NCBI RefSeq assembly: GCF_008710145.1
Contig: NZ_VYKL01000018.1
Coordinates: forward strand, 124,001 to 188,000
DNA: 64,000 nucleotides
Direction: 5' to 3'
Source: Niallia endozanthoxylica
Lineage (GTDB): Bacteria; Bacillota; Bacilli; Bacillales; Cytobacillaceae
Each line of letters starts with the position of its first letter. Within the stretch, counting starts at the first letter, position 1. Both the position numbers and the translations under genes were made by a program. Positions 47,201 to 57,458 of this stretch are shown in pieces. The notes below the pieces were generated by a model that had not been told where the DNA came from, did no database searches, and was given only the letters and a program-made list of their open reading frames with translations.

Positions 47201-48700
47201 TCAAACTTCCATAACCATATGTGATTCTTCGATATATTCAACGGAAGAATATAATGCTTCTTCTAATTGCTTTACATTTAATGTCTCGAAGACAGCATCG
47301 CAGTAAGGTGCATATTTTCCAATTACTGAATCACCTTGATTCCACTTCATTTTTATGTCGGGATTAAACCAAAAGATATGCTTCGCTCTCCCACGGAATT
47401 CTTTCATTAAATCAATCCTTGGACTGTTTCTGTTATTTCTTCCGTCAGCAAGGAAAAATAATAAAGTGTCTTGATCCAGTTCACTTCCGTATTCTTCATA
47501 ATACATACGAAGAGCTGTATCATAATTAGAGTAACCACGATAGTCGATGTTAGCATTTTTAAGAGACTGTTTAACTGCTACCTCCATTTCTTCGTTTTTA
47601 TAGTAATCTGTCACTTCGTCTAGGAGTCCTACAAATACAAAGACCCTAACCTGGGAAGGAAACCGTTCATGAATTAAATAAGCAAAATGGGAAAGGAATT
47701 CTGCTGACTTTATAACGGAACCTGAAACATCCAAAATAATATCAATCTTAGTTTTATCTACTTTCGGCCTATGATAATAAAGATTAATCGGTACACCCAT
47801 AGTTTCAATGCTTTTGCGAACTGTTCTTGCAGCATCAATATCCGCTTCTTTTCTTGTTTTTCTCAGCACTTTTGATACACGTGTTAAGAAATAATCGGAT
47901 GTGGCTTGAATATGTTCCCGCAATAGCTGTACTTCTTTTTTAGATAAGCCTTTGATGTCTCTAGTTTTCAAACGGTCAATCTCTGTTTGAACGACCTTTC
48001 TCATGCCACGCAGCTCAGACTTTTCAATCCCGCTTATTGATTCTTTTATTTGGTTTTTAAATTTTATTATGTCTTTTCTCATACTCAAAAGAAAAGTAGT
48101 TGTTTCTTGGATTGAATCAAAGACGATGGACGTTTTTTCTGACAGAACTGCTTGCCAAGATAATTCCTCTGCAAATTTCGAAATATCTCCAGGACTATAC
48201 TTGGAGAGCTTATCTTCTTGTAGCAATGCTTTAAACTGTCCTTTCATCGCCTGCTCGTACAACTTGTTAAATGTTGGGTTTATTTGAACCATGGTATCTT
48301 TCATCCATTGTTTTTCACTATCAGATAATAAGTTATGTTTATCTTCCCCTTTTTTGTCTTGATTGTTTTTATTTGATTTCTGTTTATCACGACGTTTTTC
48401 CGCCTTTTGTATTTCTTTTTCTGTCCATACCATTTTTTGTTTAGCTTTAACAGATTGTTCAACCTCTTGCATTTTATCTTGAATTTGATAAAAGAAAAAC
48501 TCTTTGAAGCACTCGTTAAACTTTTCTTGCTCATATGGATGCTTGACCCATAATTGACTGAGAGAAGATTGAAATTCAAAACGATCTTTCATATCGAGAT
48601 GCGGCGCTAGTTGGATGGCCTCATGAACAGCAGCGGGTGAAATACTAAATTCGTTATGTCTTAAGTAGTCTGCAAAACGTGCCATTAAATTTTCAAGCAT
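47201..48700 (-). CDS. VWA-domain (CoxE-type) protein of a MoxR triad
   Basis: 499 residues. The C-terminal half (about 320-490) is a CoxE-type von Willebrand A domain with the metal-ion site DVSGS and later FLADGRNN. The N-terminal half is helical with a Lys-rich coiled coil (about 100-125). It follows a MoxR ATPase gene and the 616-residue gene; MoxR/VWA pairs act as chaperone-like complexes that insert metals or remodel protein targets, and some are used in conflict systems. Start ATG overlaps the previous stop by 16 nt. Confidence 0.87.
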   Translation of the reverse strand: MLENLMARFADYLRHNEFSISPAAVHEAIQLAPHLDMKDRFEFQSSLSQLWVKHPYEQEKFNECFKEFFFYQIQDKMQEVEQSVKAKQKMVWTEKEIQKAEKRRDKQKSNKNNQDKKGEDKHNLLSDSEKQWMKDTMVQINPTFNKLYEQAMKGQFKALLQEDKLSKYSPGDISKFAEELSWQAVLSEKTSIVFDSIQETTTFLLSMRKDIIKFKNQIKESISGIEKSELRGMRKVVQTEIDRLKTRDIKGLSKKEVQLLREHIQATSDYFLTRVSKVLRKTRKEADIDAARTVRKSIETMGVPINLYYHRPKVDKTKIDIILDVSGSVIKSAEFLSHFAYLIHERFPSQVRVFVFVGLLDEVTDYYKNEEMEVAVKQSLKNANIDYRGYSNYDTALRMYYEEYGSELDQDTLLFFLADGRNNRNSPRIDLMKEFRGRAKHIFWFNPDIKMKWNQGDSVIGKYAPYCDAVFETLNVKQLEEALYSSVEYIEESHMVMEV

Positions 48701-50535
48701 GATACCACATCCTTGCGCTCAATTCGCTTATATAAATCTGAAATAAATTGACCATAGGTGGAACCTTTTCTTGATTTGACAATGAGGTCGAATATCGGCT
48801 TATATTTATCGTCATAATGTAAAACTAAATAAGGTATAAGTACTTCGTTTGGTTTAGATGTCCCTGAATCTCGAATATAATCCAAACATTTTTTATAAAA
48901 GAGAGCAGGCGACTCCTTGAAATGCTTATTCATATAACCAGAAATCATATCCTCATTCAATTGAGTGCTATCTATCATTTCTATAAATGACTCGAACGAA
49001 AGGTCAACAAGAATCTTTTCCTTCTGGCGGTCGGTGTCTTGATGAGATAAAACTTCAAGCAGACGCAACATTTCATGGGCCTTTTTCTCCGGCTTATATT
49101 TTGGATAATCTGAATGGGTTCGATAGGTGTACTCTTCGTACATCAACCGTTCTAATACCTCTAATACTTTTGCTCTTGAAAATGTAGAAAGGTATCCGTG
49201 ATAAGGGTTTTCTAGTAACCTGTATTCCTTCATTTTTTTACTTTTCGAACCTGCCAATACGTCTGCACAGGTATTGATCCCGAAATCGCCGTCCAATATA
49301 ATAACAAACTTTAACACATGGTAAAGTTGTTTTCTTGTTAATACGACACTGCCAAACGTAAAGGTAACTGGCATACTGTCTTTAATCATGTCTTCACATT
49401 TTTTGTGGAGTTCAATAGCGAATGCATGCAATTCTTCCTCAAGGAAAGATAATTTTTTCTCGTATAAAGAACTTTCCTGAAATTTATTGATTTCATCTCG
49501 AACAATGGATAATGTATGCTTGTTCAACGGTTGATTATTAAACGCTGCAACAAGATTTTTGGCTGTTTTCTTTATCATTTTCACTGGTGACCGGTGATAA
49601 AACTGTAAAAATTCAGGCAAGTCAATTGTCACATTGAATCGCCTTAAAGTACCAAAGTTTTCACTAATAGAAACGATATCATTTGAATGGCAAATCATTT
49701 GATAGAAAGCAAGATATTTTTTTAAACCTTCCATCTCGTCCATTTGGTTGATAGTCTGTTCAATCTGTTTTTTATACTCTTTCACTTTTTTATAATTGAT
49801 TTCATTGATGATGAAACCATCCTGCATACCTATCCAATTCTGTTCATTTAAAGAAAGAGCTCGAATCCCGCATTTTTTACAAACATAAAGAACCTGCTCC
49901 TCATTAAGAGTAGTGAGTGTCAGGTTATAATGATGACACTTTTTTTGTTCATCGACTTGGTGTACGTATTTGTTGAATGCTTCTATATAATCTAGCCTAT
50001 CCGGAACAGGAGGAGCCATAAGTATATATGAATTGGTTTGCTGGAGTTCCGTTATCTGTTGAATCGTATCTATTATAGCCTGCTGTAAAGTCTCTGTATC
50101 AGGTTGAACAGATAACTGATTGTTAACACATTTTTTAAAACGGAGCATTCGTTCCTCGTACTCGGACTCTTTCAAATAGGCAGTGACGATTTGTGCTGTG
50201 AGTTCTATATTGGATGGATAGATTGCCTCTGGTTCCCCCTGTTTCGTGAATTGATTAGGAATTAGGGGAGATTGAATCTCGCCATTTCTGCTAAAGGGCA
50301 CTGGAAACTGAAAATAATCGTTCGTTAAACCCCATATCAGTTGGTTTAACATCCGTTTTTCTTTTAATGAAAGTTCATTAATAGCAAGGTCTATTTCCTT
50401 ATATAATTGGGACACCTTTTCGGTAGCGGGCTTCTTAAAGTTCGTCTGTTTCTTTTTCTTTATTTTAAAGAGAGGATACAAGATTAGATTCGATTGAACA
50501 GAAAGTGGATAAGCTTTATTCTTTTCTAACTTCAC
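48685..50535 (-). CDS. 616-residue middle protein of the MoxR-VWA triad
   Basis: Soluble, mostly helical, with a lone zinc ribbon around residues 200-230 (CHHYNLTL...CKKCGIRAL). No catalytic motif I recognise. The gene starts with a GTG at 50533-50535 behind GGAGGGG and sits between MoxR (17-bp gap) and the VWA gene (16-bp overlap). By position it is the target or adaptor of the MoxR-VWA pair. Confidence 0.75.
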   Translation of the reverse strand: MKLEKNKAYPLSVQSNLILYPLFKIKKKKQTNFKKPATEKVSQLYKEIDLAINELSLKEKRMLNQLIWGLTNDYFQFPVPFSRNGEIQSPLIPNQFTKQGEPEAIYPSNIELTAQIVTAYLKESEYEERMLRFKKCVNNQLSVQPDTETLQQAIIDTIQQITELQQTNSYILMAPPVPDRLDYIEAFNKYVHQVDEQKKCHHYNLTLTTLNEEQVLYVCKKCGIRALSLNEQNWIGMQDGFIINEINYKKVKEYKKQIEQTINQMDEMEGLKKYLAFYQMICHSNDIVSISENFGTLRRFNVTIDLPEFLQFYHRSPVKMIKKTAKNLVAAFNNQPLNKHTLSIVRDEINKFQESSLYEKKLSFLEEELHAFAIELHKKCEDMIKDSMPVTFTFGSVVLTRKQLYHVLKFVIILDGDFGINTCADVLAGSKSKKMKEYRLLENPYHGYLSTFSRAKVLEVLERLMYEEYTYRTHSDYPKYKPEKKAHEMLRLLEVLSHQDTDRQKEKILVDLSFESFIEMIDSTQLNEDMISGYMNKHFKESPALFYKKCLDYIRDSGTSKPNEVLIPYLVLHYDDKYKPIFDLIVKSRKGSTYGQFISDLYKRIERKDVVSCLKI

Positions 50536-50552
50536 ACGAGTTCCCCTCCCCT

Positions 50553-51458
50553 TTAACCGACTAACATGTCTACAATTTTTTCACGGTCTGACGGCTGCTT
50601 TGCAATGATGGATATCGTTTCTTTCATAGCTTCAACAGTGGCCTCGTCATTTTCAAAATGAATCGAAAGAATCGTTGCCCATTCAATGCTTTCTGCAATG
50701 GAAGGTTTTTGTTTCAAATTATGTTCTCGAAGTTTTTTCATAATACCAGCAATCTGTTGAGCGAGATGTGGGTTTGCATTCGTTTTAGTCGTTAAGATGT
50801 CTGTTTCTTCTTTTACAGACGGATAATCAATGTACAGGTAAATACATCTGCGCAAGAATGTATCAGTTAATCGGCGCGTACGATTTGAAGTGACAATTGT
50901 AATAGGCTTCACTGTTGCTTCAATAGTGCCAAGCTCAGGTATGCTGATGGTAAAGTCCGAAAAGGCTTCTAACAGCCCATACTCAAATGCTTCATCTGCT
51001 TTATCCAGCTCATCTATTAATAGCACTTTTTGCTTCCCATCTTCCGGACAAAAGGCTTGAAGAATCGGTCTTTTTAACAAGAAATGTTCTGAGTAGAATG
51101 GATTGTCCGCATCCAGTCTTTCAATCATTTGCGAAATGCTTTCATTAGGATTAAAATGCATTTGATCCTTCAACATTTGGATAAATAACAATTGTTTCGT
51201 GTAATTAAATTCGTACAGTGCTTTTCTTTCACTCATTTCAGGGCTACATTGTAAACGAATCATATCTGTATCCATAAGCTTTGCGACTGCTTTGGCTAAT
51301 TCCGTTTTACCTACACCCGGAGGACCTTCTACTAAAATGGGTTTCCCTAAAATTTGTGCATTTTTAATAGCCAAGGCTACTTCATCACTGGCATAATATA
51401 CGGCAATTGCCCTGAGTTGATCCTTTATTTCTACTCTACTCATTTGACTCACGTTCAT
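50553..51458 (-). CDS. MoxR-family AAA+ ATPase
   Basis: 301 residues with Walker A GPPGVGKTE (about 44-52), Walker B VLLIDELDKADEAF, sensor-1 TSN, and the MoxR-like LTDTFLRRCIYLYIDYP segment. It would drive conformational change in the partner proteins encoded downstream (616-residue protein and VWA protein). ATG start with an AAGGGTG site. First gene of the three-gene operon. Confidence 0.92.
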   Translation of the reverse strand: MNVSQMSRVEIKDQLRAIAVYYASDEVALAIKNAQILGKPILVEGPPGVGKTELAKAVAKLMDTDMIRLQCSPEMSERKALYEFNYTKQLLFIQMLKDQMHFNPNESISQMIERLDADNPFYSEHFLLKRPILQAFCPEDGKQKVLLIDELDKADEAFEYGLLEAFSDFTISIPELGTIEATVKPITIVTSNRTRRLTDTFLRRCIYLYIDYPSVKEETDILTTKTNANPHLAQQIAGIMKKLREHNLKQKPSIAESIEWATILSIHFENDEATVEAMKETISIIAKQPSDREKIVDMLVG

Positions 51459-51729
51459 ACGACATCACCCTTCTTTATAGGAATCTTTAAACATTATCAT
51501 AACCAAACGTTTGTTCTTATTTTACCATAGGAGGTAGATTTTGGCTATGGCCAACCGACATTTATCTCCCATTTACAGAGCTGCCCGAAGAACAAAACCC
51601 ATGACATGACTTAACCACGATTCAGGTGTTGATTAAAACCTACTCCATTCCCCCTCTTTCAACATGCCATAACAGAAAATCATTAACCGATGTATAGTGA
51701 AAATGAGCGTAGATTAAGGAGGAAAGAAG
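51459..51729. other. Intergenic region between the MoxR triad and the decayed gene
   Basis: No intact gene is seen. It must carry the promoter of the MoxR operon on the minus strand. Confidence 0.35.
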
Positions 51730-52651
51730 ATGAATCAAACTTGTTTATTCTGCAGCAATGAAGCAGATGAAAAATACCGAGTGAACGAGGATGAGGATGT
51801 ATTTCTTCAAGATGCTTGTTATGCCGATTTTACCAGTCTCATGAATGTAAAGAAATCAGTCATCCATATATGGATGATTATGAATCCATTCGCAACAATT
51901 ATATCGATTGGCTGGAGAACTGGGAAAATGATTTAAATGTAGATCCAGAATGCTGCAACCTTCAACATCTCGCAGACGACATTCTTGATAAAATCGATGA
52001 AATATATGAAGCCTAGGGTGACTTTTTATATACAGAAGGAGACGATGGCGTATTTGCACGAGAGATTTATTTATACTTACTTAAATTTCACAATCTTCAA
52101 AAAGAGGTTTTGTGTTGGAGACCGCAGCGTGAAGTCTTTTGTTATTTGTCGCTTCAGTTCAATATCGAGGAAAAAGTTGAGGATGGGGAAGCTTTTGCTA
52201 AGTACCTTTGTCAAATTGAAGCAATCGAAATATATGAGTTACTAAAAGAACATATTCACCCTTATGATACTTTAGCTTTTTATTTTGAAACACGAGAAGA
52301 ACTAGTTAGAATCATTGAAAAACTAGAACAAACCTTTCACGATGAGATTGATATTTATGATGATGAAACTTATAGATGTGAAGGTCAATGCGCTGATATT
52401 GAAGCTATCAGTAATATCAATTATCAAGATGGATGGTTTTTTTGTAATTCCTGCGAAAAATCCTACTATCTTGGATTTTTTTCAGCGGAAGAACTTCAAA
52501 AAGAAATGGGACTGATTGATGAAAGACTCGAACTTCAAGAGCCCTTAAAGAAATCGAACTGGCATTTTTATATCCGAAAAAAAAATCCTGCCATTATCAC
52601 GAAATTGATTACCCTGAGTGGATTGATTTAGACTATCATTTTTTATACTGA
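51730..52651 (+). pseudogene. Decayed zinc-finger protein gene
   Basis: Three blocks in different frames form one protein of about 305 residues: an N-terminal zinc finger (CLFCSN, and a later CRFYQSHEC) in the frame from 51730; a shift near 51815; then the frame 51816-52580 broken by TAG at 52014-52016; and another shift in the poly-A run at about 52575-52584, after which SCHYHEIDYPEWIDLDYHFLY runs to a stop at 52649-52651. Another cysteine cluster (CEGQCADI... WFFCNSCEKS) lies in the second half. A good ribosome binding site (AAGGAGG) precedes the ATG. Family not recognised. Confidence 0.7.
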
Positions 52652-52770
52652 ATTTATAGAAAGAACAGATGAGGATTACTAGAAGTCATTGACAAATAAA
52701 GCTAAACATGCAGCATTCTTTTTCATAGAGAGTGCAGCATGTCTATGTTACCCACATTCTATGGATTAAA

Positions 52771-52815
52771 ATGCAACATTCAATCGGTTTGTTAAATATC
52801 TGTAAGTTTTCTCTT
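52771..52815 (-). repeat. Remnant of the 3' end of the gene at 14573
   Basis: These bases match 14576-14624 with few changes (shared core TCAATCGGTTTGTTAAA). They would be the last codons of a second copy of the gene at 14573, with the rest lost. Confidence 0.7.
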
Positions 52816-53599
52816 ACATATCATCCTTATCTCTATTTGAAACAAGAATTCTTTTTTCATACAATTTCTCAGCTAAATCCACAATTAAGTCTAACTGCTT
52901 CATTTTAAATATCCACTTATTCGGTATAGACTCTATTCCATAGTAAGCTCCCGCTATTGTCCAAATACAGCCCTATTGTATCAGTATCATCACTCAGATT
53001 AAAAGCAAGCAATAAACCGTCTTCAAAATTATCACTATGAAAAAATGCCCAAAGCGCAGCTTCCAGAGACTTAACAACATAACCGGTTCCTTTAATATCA
53101 GGAGGATTTAATTTTTTAAATGATCCTTTAGCCACTTCGCTTATCTTAGGTGACAGACTACTTTCATTCCAAGCTCCCTCTACAGGTGAATATAAAGGGC
53201 TAAGTAACACCTCTTTCTTCACCCCTTGAACCGCTCCAATCAGTAACCCCGCAAAGTACCGGCAAGTATCTAAGATTTCTTTCGTTCCATGAGTGGTGCG
53301 TGAGCTTTGTACCGACATTTCAATGGCTTGTTTTGGATTATTTACATAAAAAAGAGGAACGGGGATGAGACGCATGATACTCTCATTTCCAGCAGAATAT
53401 ACAACTTCGGATCCGCTATAAGGATTCCTGTACGTTGAAAGCTTTCTAATGCTTCTCTTGTTGTAATGCCAATGTCAAAACACGTATCCATACTGCTCAT
53501 GTAGCCATAATTTTCTGCAAGGACAAATCTCTTTATAACTGAAAAAAAGCACCATTTGTAATCTATTTTAAAAAAACAATCGAAATTGATAAATTCCAT
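52814..53599 (-). pseudogene. ADP-ribosylglycohydrolase (DraG-like), frameshifted
   Basis: Three pieces in different frames make up an ADP-ribosylglycohydrolase of about 255 residues: KRFVLAENYGYMSSMDTCFDIGITTREAL (two parts) upstream; then, after a shift at about 53430, GNPYSGSE and MRLIPVPLFYVNNP, a CRYFAGLL stretch and DDTDTIG; then, after a shift at about 52980, IAGAYYGIESIPNKW and a C-terminal helix to the stop at 52814. The family's metal-site residues DDTDT are preserved. The N-terminal third is missing. It removes ADP-ribose in intact relatives. Confidence 0.85.
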
Positions 53600-53642
53600 G
53601 TAAAAAGAGTCTGTATCGATGATTTTGCATTAAAAAAGAGAG

Positions 53643-53774
53643 TCACACTGCTAAATACGGCTTATTTTCCTCATCATAGAGCTTTGCTAAACGATGCGCT
53701 AACCAAGAGATGGAGTTTGTTTTCCCGCTTCCTGCGCTATGCTGAATCAGATAATTTTGACCGACTAATTTCTC
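53643..53774 (-). pseudogene. Fragment of a type I restriction enzyme HsdR
   Basis: Forty-three codons carry NYLIQHSAGSGKTNSISW, the Walker A region of HsdR-type helicase subunits, followed by LAHRLAKLYDEENKP. Both ends are cut: a stop precedes it and the downstream sequence ends abruptly. It lies directly before the ADP-ribosylglycohydrolase remnant, so this is a recombination junction in a decayed defence locus. Confidence 0.85.
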
Positions 53775-54439
53775 TTACACATTTTTTTCAAGTTTACGTA
53801 CAACGAATCTTCTTCATCACATATGTATACCGCGCCGTAAATATATACATATTGAATCCCTCTTTTTATTCATCACATTTCAAATGTGTAGATAACACGA
53901 TTTTTATTTAATCATGTTCTACTCACTGTATCATTTACGAATTCTTTATAGGTCATTCGTTTTACCTACTTGGCCTGTACATGACTGGTAGAAAATTCAG
54001 AAATAATTCTCCTACAGGTGTTCAAGACAAAGAGTGCAGTACTTACTCGACTCTACATCCAACTAAAATGAACCGATAAATGCTGCTTGTACTTCCAGAC
54101 AAAAAGGATTTTCCTTCCACTATTTCTCACCTCTTTGGATACCTTGAATGCTTATTCTTATTAAATGCCTACACCACCAGAGCAATCGCCGGATTAGACA
54201 CGCCCAGATTGTGTTTGGCGTAATGGCAAGCTTCGTTAATGCAGCCCAATCCTCTGTTGTCAATTCAAATTCAAAATTACGAGAAATACTTTCTACATGG
54301 AGTTAGAACTTCTCCACTATGTTTTCAAACAAGAAAGAGCACCTATTGGCACTCTTTATTAATCCAATACGAAAAAATCCCAATAAAATAAGTGAAATAT
54401 TTCTAAAGTATCGTTGAACTCTTAATTGCAATAAGATAC
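53775..54439. other. Gene debris between the HsdR fragment and the SLH gene
   Basis: No intact gene. A minus-strand open stretch at about 54130-54300 (translation VESISRNFEFELTTEDW, then ALTKLAITPNTIWACL) reads like protein but has no start and ends in a stop; I do not recognise it. Confidence 0.45.
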
Positions 54440-55624
54440 TTATTCACTTATATCAAACCAAGTTTCATCATCCCAACCTTGATTAAACACTGCAAGAGGT
54501 TCATCATTTTCGTTAACCATGAAATAAGTCCAACCTTCATATTCTGCTCCCTCATATAGGTCAGTACTTAGACTTGGTTTTAGTCCTGCAATAAATGCAT
54601 ATTGATCATATAAAACTCCCTCTTTACTTACTGCATCAAATTTTGCATGGTTAATGTCATACGGTTCTTCTTCCAATTCCCAAATCTTAATTCTAAATTT
54701 GGCTAATACATATTTCATACCTGTATCTGGTGGATCATTAAACATATTTGCATTTTTAACTATCTGCCAAGCTTTATCACCAGAAATGACCTCTTTTAAT
54801 TCAATTTCATATTTTTGATGTCCATCTAACCAGTCATTTTTTTCTAAATTAACTGTTTCACCAATCCTGGCTGGGCTGCTTCGAGAATTATCTGTAGTTG
54901 TTGGCTCTGGATTAACTGGTTCGGGATTTGGATTTACTGGTTCAGGTTCTGGATTTACTGGTTCAGGATTCGGATTAACTGGTTCAGGATTTGGTTGTTG
55001 TGGCTCATTTGGTAAACCTCTATAAGATGGTTCTAGTGTGCGTGCCATAAACGCTGAAAATTGTCCACGAGAAACAGATTGATTCGGACGATATGTACTA
55101 TCTGGATATCCACTTGCGATGCCATTAGTAGCCACATTTAGAATTGATTGATATGCTGACATATTTAATGAAACATCACTAAAATAAATACTTGTTTGAC
55201 CCGTAGTTAATGTATATGCTCTATTTATGAATATTGCCATTTGTCCACGATTTACAGGCTCATAGGGGCGATAGCTTCCATCTGGAAAACCACTAATGAT
55301 ACCTCTATCAACTGCTGATGCAATATAACCTGAACCAGTTACATTTGATTTAACATCGATAAACTGAGTGTCTCTTGGCCCGCCATCCAACCCCAATGCC
55401 CGCCCAATCATAATAGCTGCTTGTGCTCGTGTAACTGTATTATTAGCTCTAAAACTTCCATCTGGATAACCAGAAATGATTCCCTTAGATGAAAGGTAAC
55501 CTACTTCATCAAAAAATGTGTAGTCATTTGACACATCGGTAAAACTGCTAACAGCTAGTCCTGATATTGGAACAAACAGGTTAAGTATTAAAAGGGCAAC
55601 GACTATATAAATAGCTTTTTTCAT
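54440..55624 (-). CDS. Secreted SLH-domain protein with a C-terminal ligand-like domain
   Basis: 394 residues: signal peptide (1-25), three S-layer-homology domains (about 29-70, 88-130, 150-193) with the FxDVxxxxxxxxI and GYPDGSFRP patterns, a Pro/Asn/Glu repeat linker (EPVNPNPEPVNPEPEPVNP-type, about 207-240) and a C-terminal ~140-residue domain like DUF4352-type proteins (about 255-390). SLH domains bind pyruvylated cell-wall polymers. Start ATG with a GAGGG site. The linker repeats are visible in the DNA at about 54900-54985. Confidence 0.9.
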   Translation of the reverse strand: MKKAIYIVVALLILNLFVPISGLAVSSFTDVSNDYTFFDEVGYLSSKGIISGYPDGSFRANNTVTRAQAAIMIGRALGLDGGPRDTQFIDVKSNVTGSGYIASAVDRGIISGFPDGSYRPYEPVNRGQMAIFINRAYTLTTGQTSIYFSDVSLNMSAYQSILNVATNGIASGYPDSTYRPNQSVSRGQFSAFMARTLEPSYRGLPNEPQQPNPEPVNPNPEPVNPEPEPVNPNPEPVNPEPTTTDNSRSSPARIGETVNLEKNDWLDGHQKYEIELKEVISGDKAWQIVKNANMFNDPPDTGMKYVLAKFRIKIWELEEEPYDINHAKFDAVSKEGVLYDQYAFIAGLKPSLSTDLYEGAEYEGWTYFMVNENDEPLAVFNQGWDDETWFDISE

Positions 55625-56229
55625 TCTTTTCCCTCTTTCTATTACAAACTTAACAATATTGATTATATGTTACGCGCAATCTAATTTTTACATCCATAGT
55701 ATTACCAAAATGATTGATATATTTTTGTTATAGATAATATTAATTTTTGTATTATTTTATTTTTCAAACTAATTAATAAGGACTGGAGACAGGCAGTGTT
55801 TCAAGGGACGGAATATAAGAATATCCCCGAAAATCATTATGTGTTTAATCATGAAATCTATCTATTAAAACGCTCTTTCATGCATATAAAGAAAGTTTGA
55901 GTGAAACAACAATAAAAGGTGATAGGAAACATAAACATCCAATATATTTCTTTCCTTCTCTGGCAGTGAATGTAGTGAAAATTTATCACAGAAAAAGTGC
56001 CTGAAATATATCAGACACTTAATGGAGATATTTTCCTTTATTCTATTACTTCCTCTTTGGCGAACAGCGCCAAGCCCTATTCGCATATTTACACTAAAAA
56101 TAAAACCACTTACAAACATGGATATATCATATTTGTGAGTGGTTGATTGTAACTTAAATTTTCTTGTTTTAACCTACAGATTCTAGTGGGCTGAGTCGAA
56201 CAAGCAGCAGTGCATTTATTTTCAAAAAA
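55625..56229. other. Intergenic region without a gene
   Basis: No convincing gene. The 84-codon minus-strand frame at 55865-56119 crosses a hairpin (about 55994-56018) and has no good start site. The hairpin may be the terminator of a neighbouring gene. Confidence 0.45.
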
Positions 56230-57360
56230 TTAATTGACTCTTTTTACTTCTTCGATAAACCAATCGTAAATACCCAAAAACCTCTCCAATTTTTCCTGCC
56301 CACTTATGGACGACAACGTTATTTTAGGAAATTTTGAAATGGCTTCATCTGGTATAGGTATTTGCAAAAGGCTGTTAAGTTTATCCAGAAGCTCCCGCCG
56401 CTTTTGTTCCTCATCAAATGGAGGCCGGCTTTGATAGGTATTAAAATATATTTCTACATGCCCCTTTGACCTCACTGCAAAAAGCTGATATTTCTTTTCA
56501 TTATGAATAAACACCGGTACAAACGAGCCTTCTACTTTCCCTTTTCCCCACCAAATATAATCCATTTTGGTTTTTGCCCACTCATATACTGACTTTGCTG
56601 CCTCAACAGTGTTTTCGTTTGTATTATTTGATAAATCACCCATGAATGAGTCAAAGTCCCATTGTTTCCCTTGGCTTGTCATTTTCTTTTGCTGCGCTTC
56701 TGATGTTTGTCCTATTACTCGGGGCACTAAAGTCTTTAGATTATTTCCAACATATTGTTTCACTTCAATAGCTAATACTTCCGCCGGGTTCATCTGTTCA
56801 TTTAAAAATTCAACAATTCGCTTTAGTTCAGAAGGTATTTCATCTGCCAGGAATACTAGCCTGACTTTTCCCATCTTTAAGTTGGTCTCGACTTTTCCCC
56901 AAAACTCTTCCGGCTCCTCGCCGTCCGTTAATTCTGTAATTTTTTCGTCCGGATTCATTTCTTCTTGTTCACAATTTTTCTCAAATCTCTCTTGGATAAA
57001 GCTTATGGGCCAATACACCGTTGCATTAGCAGCGTACTCCAACAATTGTCCAACGACTTCTCTTCGGATTCTCGTATCACTGCTCCTTTTTACTTCAACT
57101 AATGTTGGAATCCCATCCTGGTCGATAAACAGATGATCAACAGACCAACGTCCAGTCCCATCCTGACTAGAAGCAATGGAAACCTCTCGTGAAACAAGTA
57201 GCCACTTTCGAGGAGATTCCTTGTCCATCTGGTCACCAGCAAGCAAATTGGGATACTTTGCGATTAAACTCTGTAATAAATCCTCAGAATCATACTCTTG
57301 TTCATTCATTTCCAGCAGCTCCCCGTTATCCTGTAAAAGATAGATCCCTCCAGACAACAC
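56230..57360 (-). CDS. PD-(D/E)XK-like nuclease-related protein
   Basis: 376 residues. Near 80-115 it has SVDHLFIDQDGIPTLVEVKRS followed by QLLEYAANA, the Asp...Glu-x-Lys pattern of restriction-endonuclease-fold proteins (DUF91/EndoMS-like). The middle and C-terminal parts (WAKTKMDYIWWGKG) are of unknown fold. The start is a GTG at 57358-57360 with AAAGGAG too close for it, so the next codon (TTG at 57357) is equally likely. Possible solitary defence or repair nuclease; no partner gene adjoins. Confidence 0.65.
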   Translation of the reverse strand: MLSGGIYLLQDNGELLEMNEQEYDSEDLLQSLIAKYPNLLAGDQMDKESPRKWLLVSREVSIASSQDGTGRWSVDHLFIDQDGIPTLVEVKRSSDTRIRREVVGQLLEYAANATVYWPISFIQERFEKNCEQEEMNPDEKITELTDGEEPEEFWGKVETNLKMGKVRLVFLADEIPSELKRIVEFLNEQMNPAEVLAIEVKQYVGNNLKTLVPRVIGQTSEAQQKKMTSQGKQWDFDSFMGDLSNNTNENTVEAAKSVYEWAKTKMDYIWWGKGKVEGSFVPVFIHNEKKYQLFAVRSKGHVEIYFNTYQSRPPFDEEQKRRELLDKLNSLLQIPIPDEAISKFPKITLSSISGQEKLERFLGIYDWFIEEVKRVN

Positions 57361-57458
57361 AATCTCTCCTTTTGAAATAAGATTTGGCCTTATTTATTAG
57401 TAAAAAATGAATTTCCATAAGCATCGGATTCATAACTTGTTTCCACTAAAAAAACTCT

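Noticed and set aside
53684..53911. 75-codon plus-strand frame
   Set aside because: It is the shadow of the HsdR fragment, which reads sensibly only on the minus strand.
55865..56119. 84-codon minus-strand frame
   Set aside because: It runs through a stem-loop and lacks a good start and composition typical of protein.
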